Below, in pieces: positions 63,834-64,000 of a stretch of DNA of 64,000 nucleotides; within the stretch, counting starts at the first letter, position 1, and each line of letters begins with the position of its first letter. The stretch covers positions 347,001 through 411,000 of the forward strand of contig NC_016621.1 of assembly GCF_000236405.1 (NCBI RefSeq), given 5' to 3'. The DNA is from Blattabacterium sp. (Cryptocercus punctulatus) str. Cpu (GTDB lineage: Bacteria; Bacteroidota; Bacteroidia; Flavobacteriales; Blattabacteriaceae). The position numbers and the translations under genes were made by a program. Below the pieces are notes generated by a model. The model worked only from the letters and a program-made list of their open reading frames with translations, was not told the DNA's origin and made no database searches.

Positions 63834-64000
63834 ATATTGAATGTGAATACATGATGAATAAAAATGATTTTTCAAATTTTAATTTGAATTCTTTAATCAG
63901 AGATAATATTTTAAAAATAGATCCTTATTTATCTGCTAGAGAAGAATATTCTTATCAAGGAAAAAAAAATTCTATATTTCTAGATGCCAATGAAAATTCT
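63830..64000 (+). CDS. hisC: Histidinol-phosphate aminotransferase, N-terminal part (cut by edge)
   Basis: The first 57 codons of a frame starting at the ATG overlapping the hisD stop read to the right edge without a stop. The sequence NLNSLIRDNILKIDPYLSAREEYSYQG and FLDANENS is the conserved HisC N-terminus (the ...PYxSARxEY...LDANENP pattern). In-frame ATGs at 63851 and 63854 are alternative starts. It is the PLP aminotransferase before HisD in the pathway and continues the operon. Confidence 0.9.
   Translation, partial: MNIECEYMMNKNDFSNFNLNSLIRDNILKIDPYLSAREEYSYQGKKNSIFLDANENS

Noticed and set aside
1..64000. CRISPR arrays, insertion sequences, toxin-antitoxin or defence genes
   Set aside because: I saw no spaced direct repeats, transposase motifs or defence-type domains anywhere in the window.

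Overview
The window is a strongly AT-rich, gene-dense chromosomal segment from a Bacteroidetes (Flavobacteriales) bacterium. The best fit is an obligate endosymbiont of the Blattabacterium (cockroach) type. The signs are a phylum-specific gene set (CcoN-CcoO fusion oxidase, split transketolase, holin-like/YtxH pair, Porin_10-like barrel, OmpA with type-3 calcium repeats, TAnnTTTG promoter boxes), Lys/Ile/Asn-rich proteins full of poly(A) codons, short intergenic gaps, and no phage, transposon, CRISPR or restriction genes. Cell-wall, histidine and aromatic pathways are kept, which argues against the most reduced symbionts such as Sulcia. The genus assignment is inference.

Layout. 1-1608: 5' part of gyrB (minus), cut by the window edge. 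1886-15205: housekeeping genes on both strands (trmD, der, ruvA, a PiT phosphate permease, cvpA, pheS, rlmB, a small envelope pair, murB, a purine nucleoside phosphorylase-like gene that has lost its active site, an Mrp ATPase, a phosphopantetheinyl transferase and a PnuC-type transporter). 15249-31184: hisS followed (reading on the minus strand, right to left) by an intact 14.5-kb division and cell-wall (dcw) cluster, rsmH-ftsL-ftsI-murE-mraY-murD-ftsW-murG-murC-ftsQ-ftsA-ftsZ. 31185-31719: the largest gene-free gap, with inverted repeats and a possible structured micro-ORF. 31720-44110: lptG-type permease, degP, dapF, M42 peptidase, ychF, tatC, ompA, smpB, split transketolase, a MazG-like gene, aroA and an NlpC/P60 protein. 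44205-47726: tRNA-Glu, rpsT, murI, and malic enzyme fused to a phosphotransacetylase-like domain. 47771-53946: a cbb3 terminal oxidase locus (fixH, ccoP, ccoQ, ccoNO, ccoS, ccoI), including two very small genes, ccoQ and ccoS. 53991-61538: gcvH, a putative porin, a PLP-binding protein, serC, tilS, aroK, tRNA-Lys and xth. 61664-64000: start of a histidine operon, hisG-hisD-hisC (hisC cut by the edge).

How the genes work together. MurI, MurB, DapF, the dcw enzymes and the NlpC/P60 protein describe a complete meso-DAP peptidoglycan cycle tied to FtsZ-based division. LptG, OmpA, the putative porin and DegP indicate a true outer membrane. The cbb3 oxidase with its copper ATPase shows microaerobic respiration. 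AroK, AroA, SerC, DapF and HisG/D/C supply amino acids, as expected for a nutritional symbiont.

The most notable observation is the open, full-length purine nucleoside phosphorylase-like gene at 11949-12770 in which nearly every phosphate- and base-binding residue is replaced. Others are a perfect 12-bp hairpin upstream of hisG, the absence of ccoG from the cbb3 locus, and poly(A) tracts of 10-14 bases inside essential genes. I found no convincing new multi-gene system.
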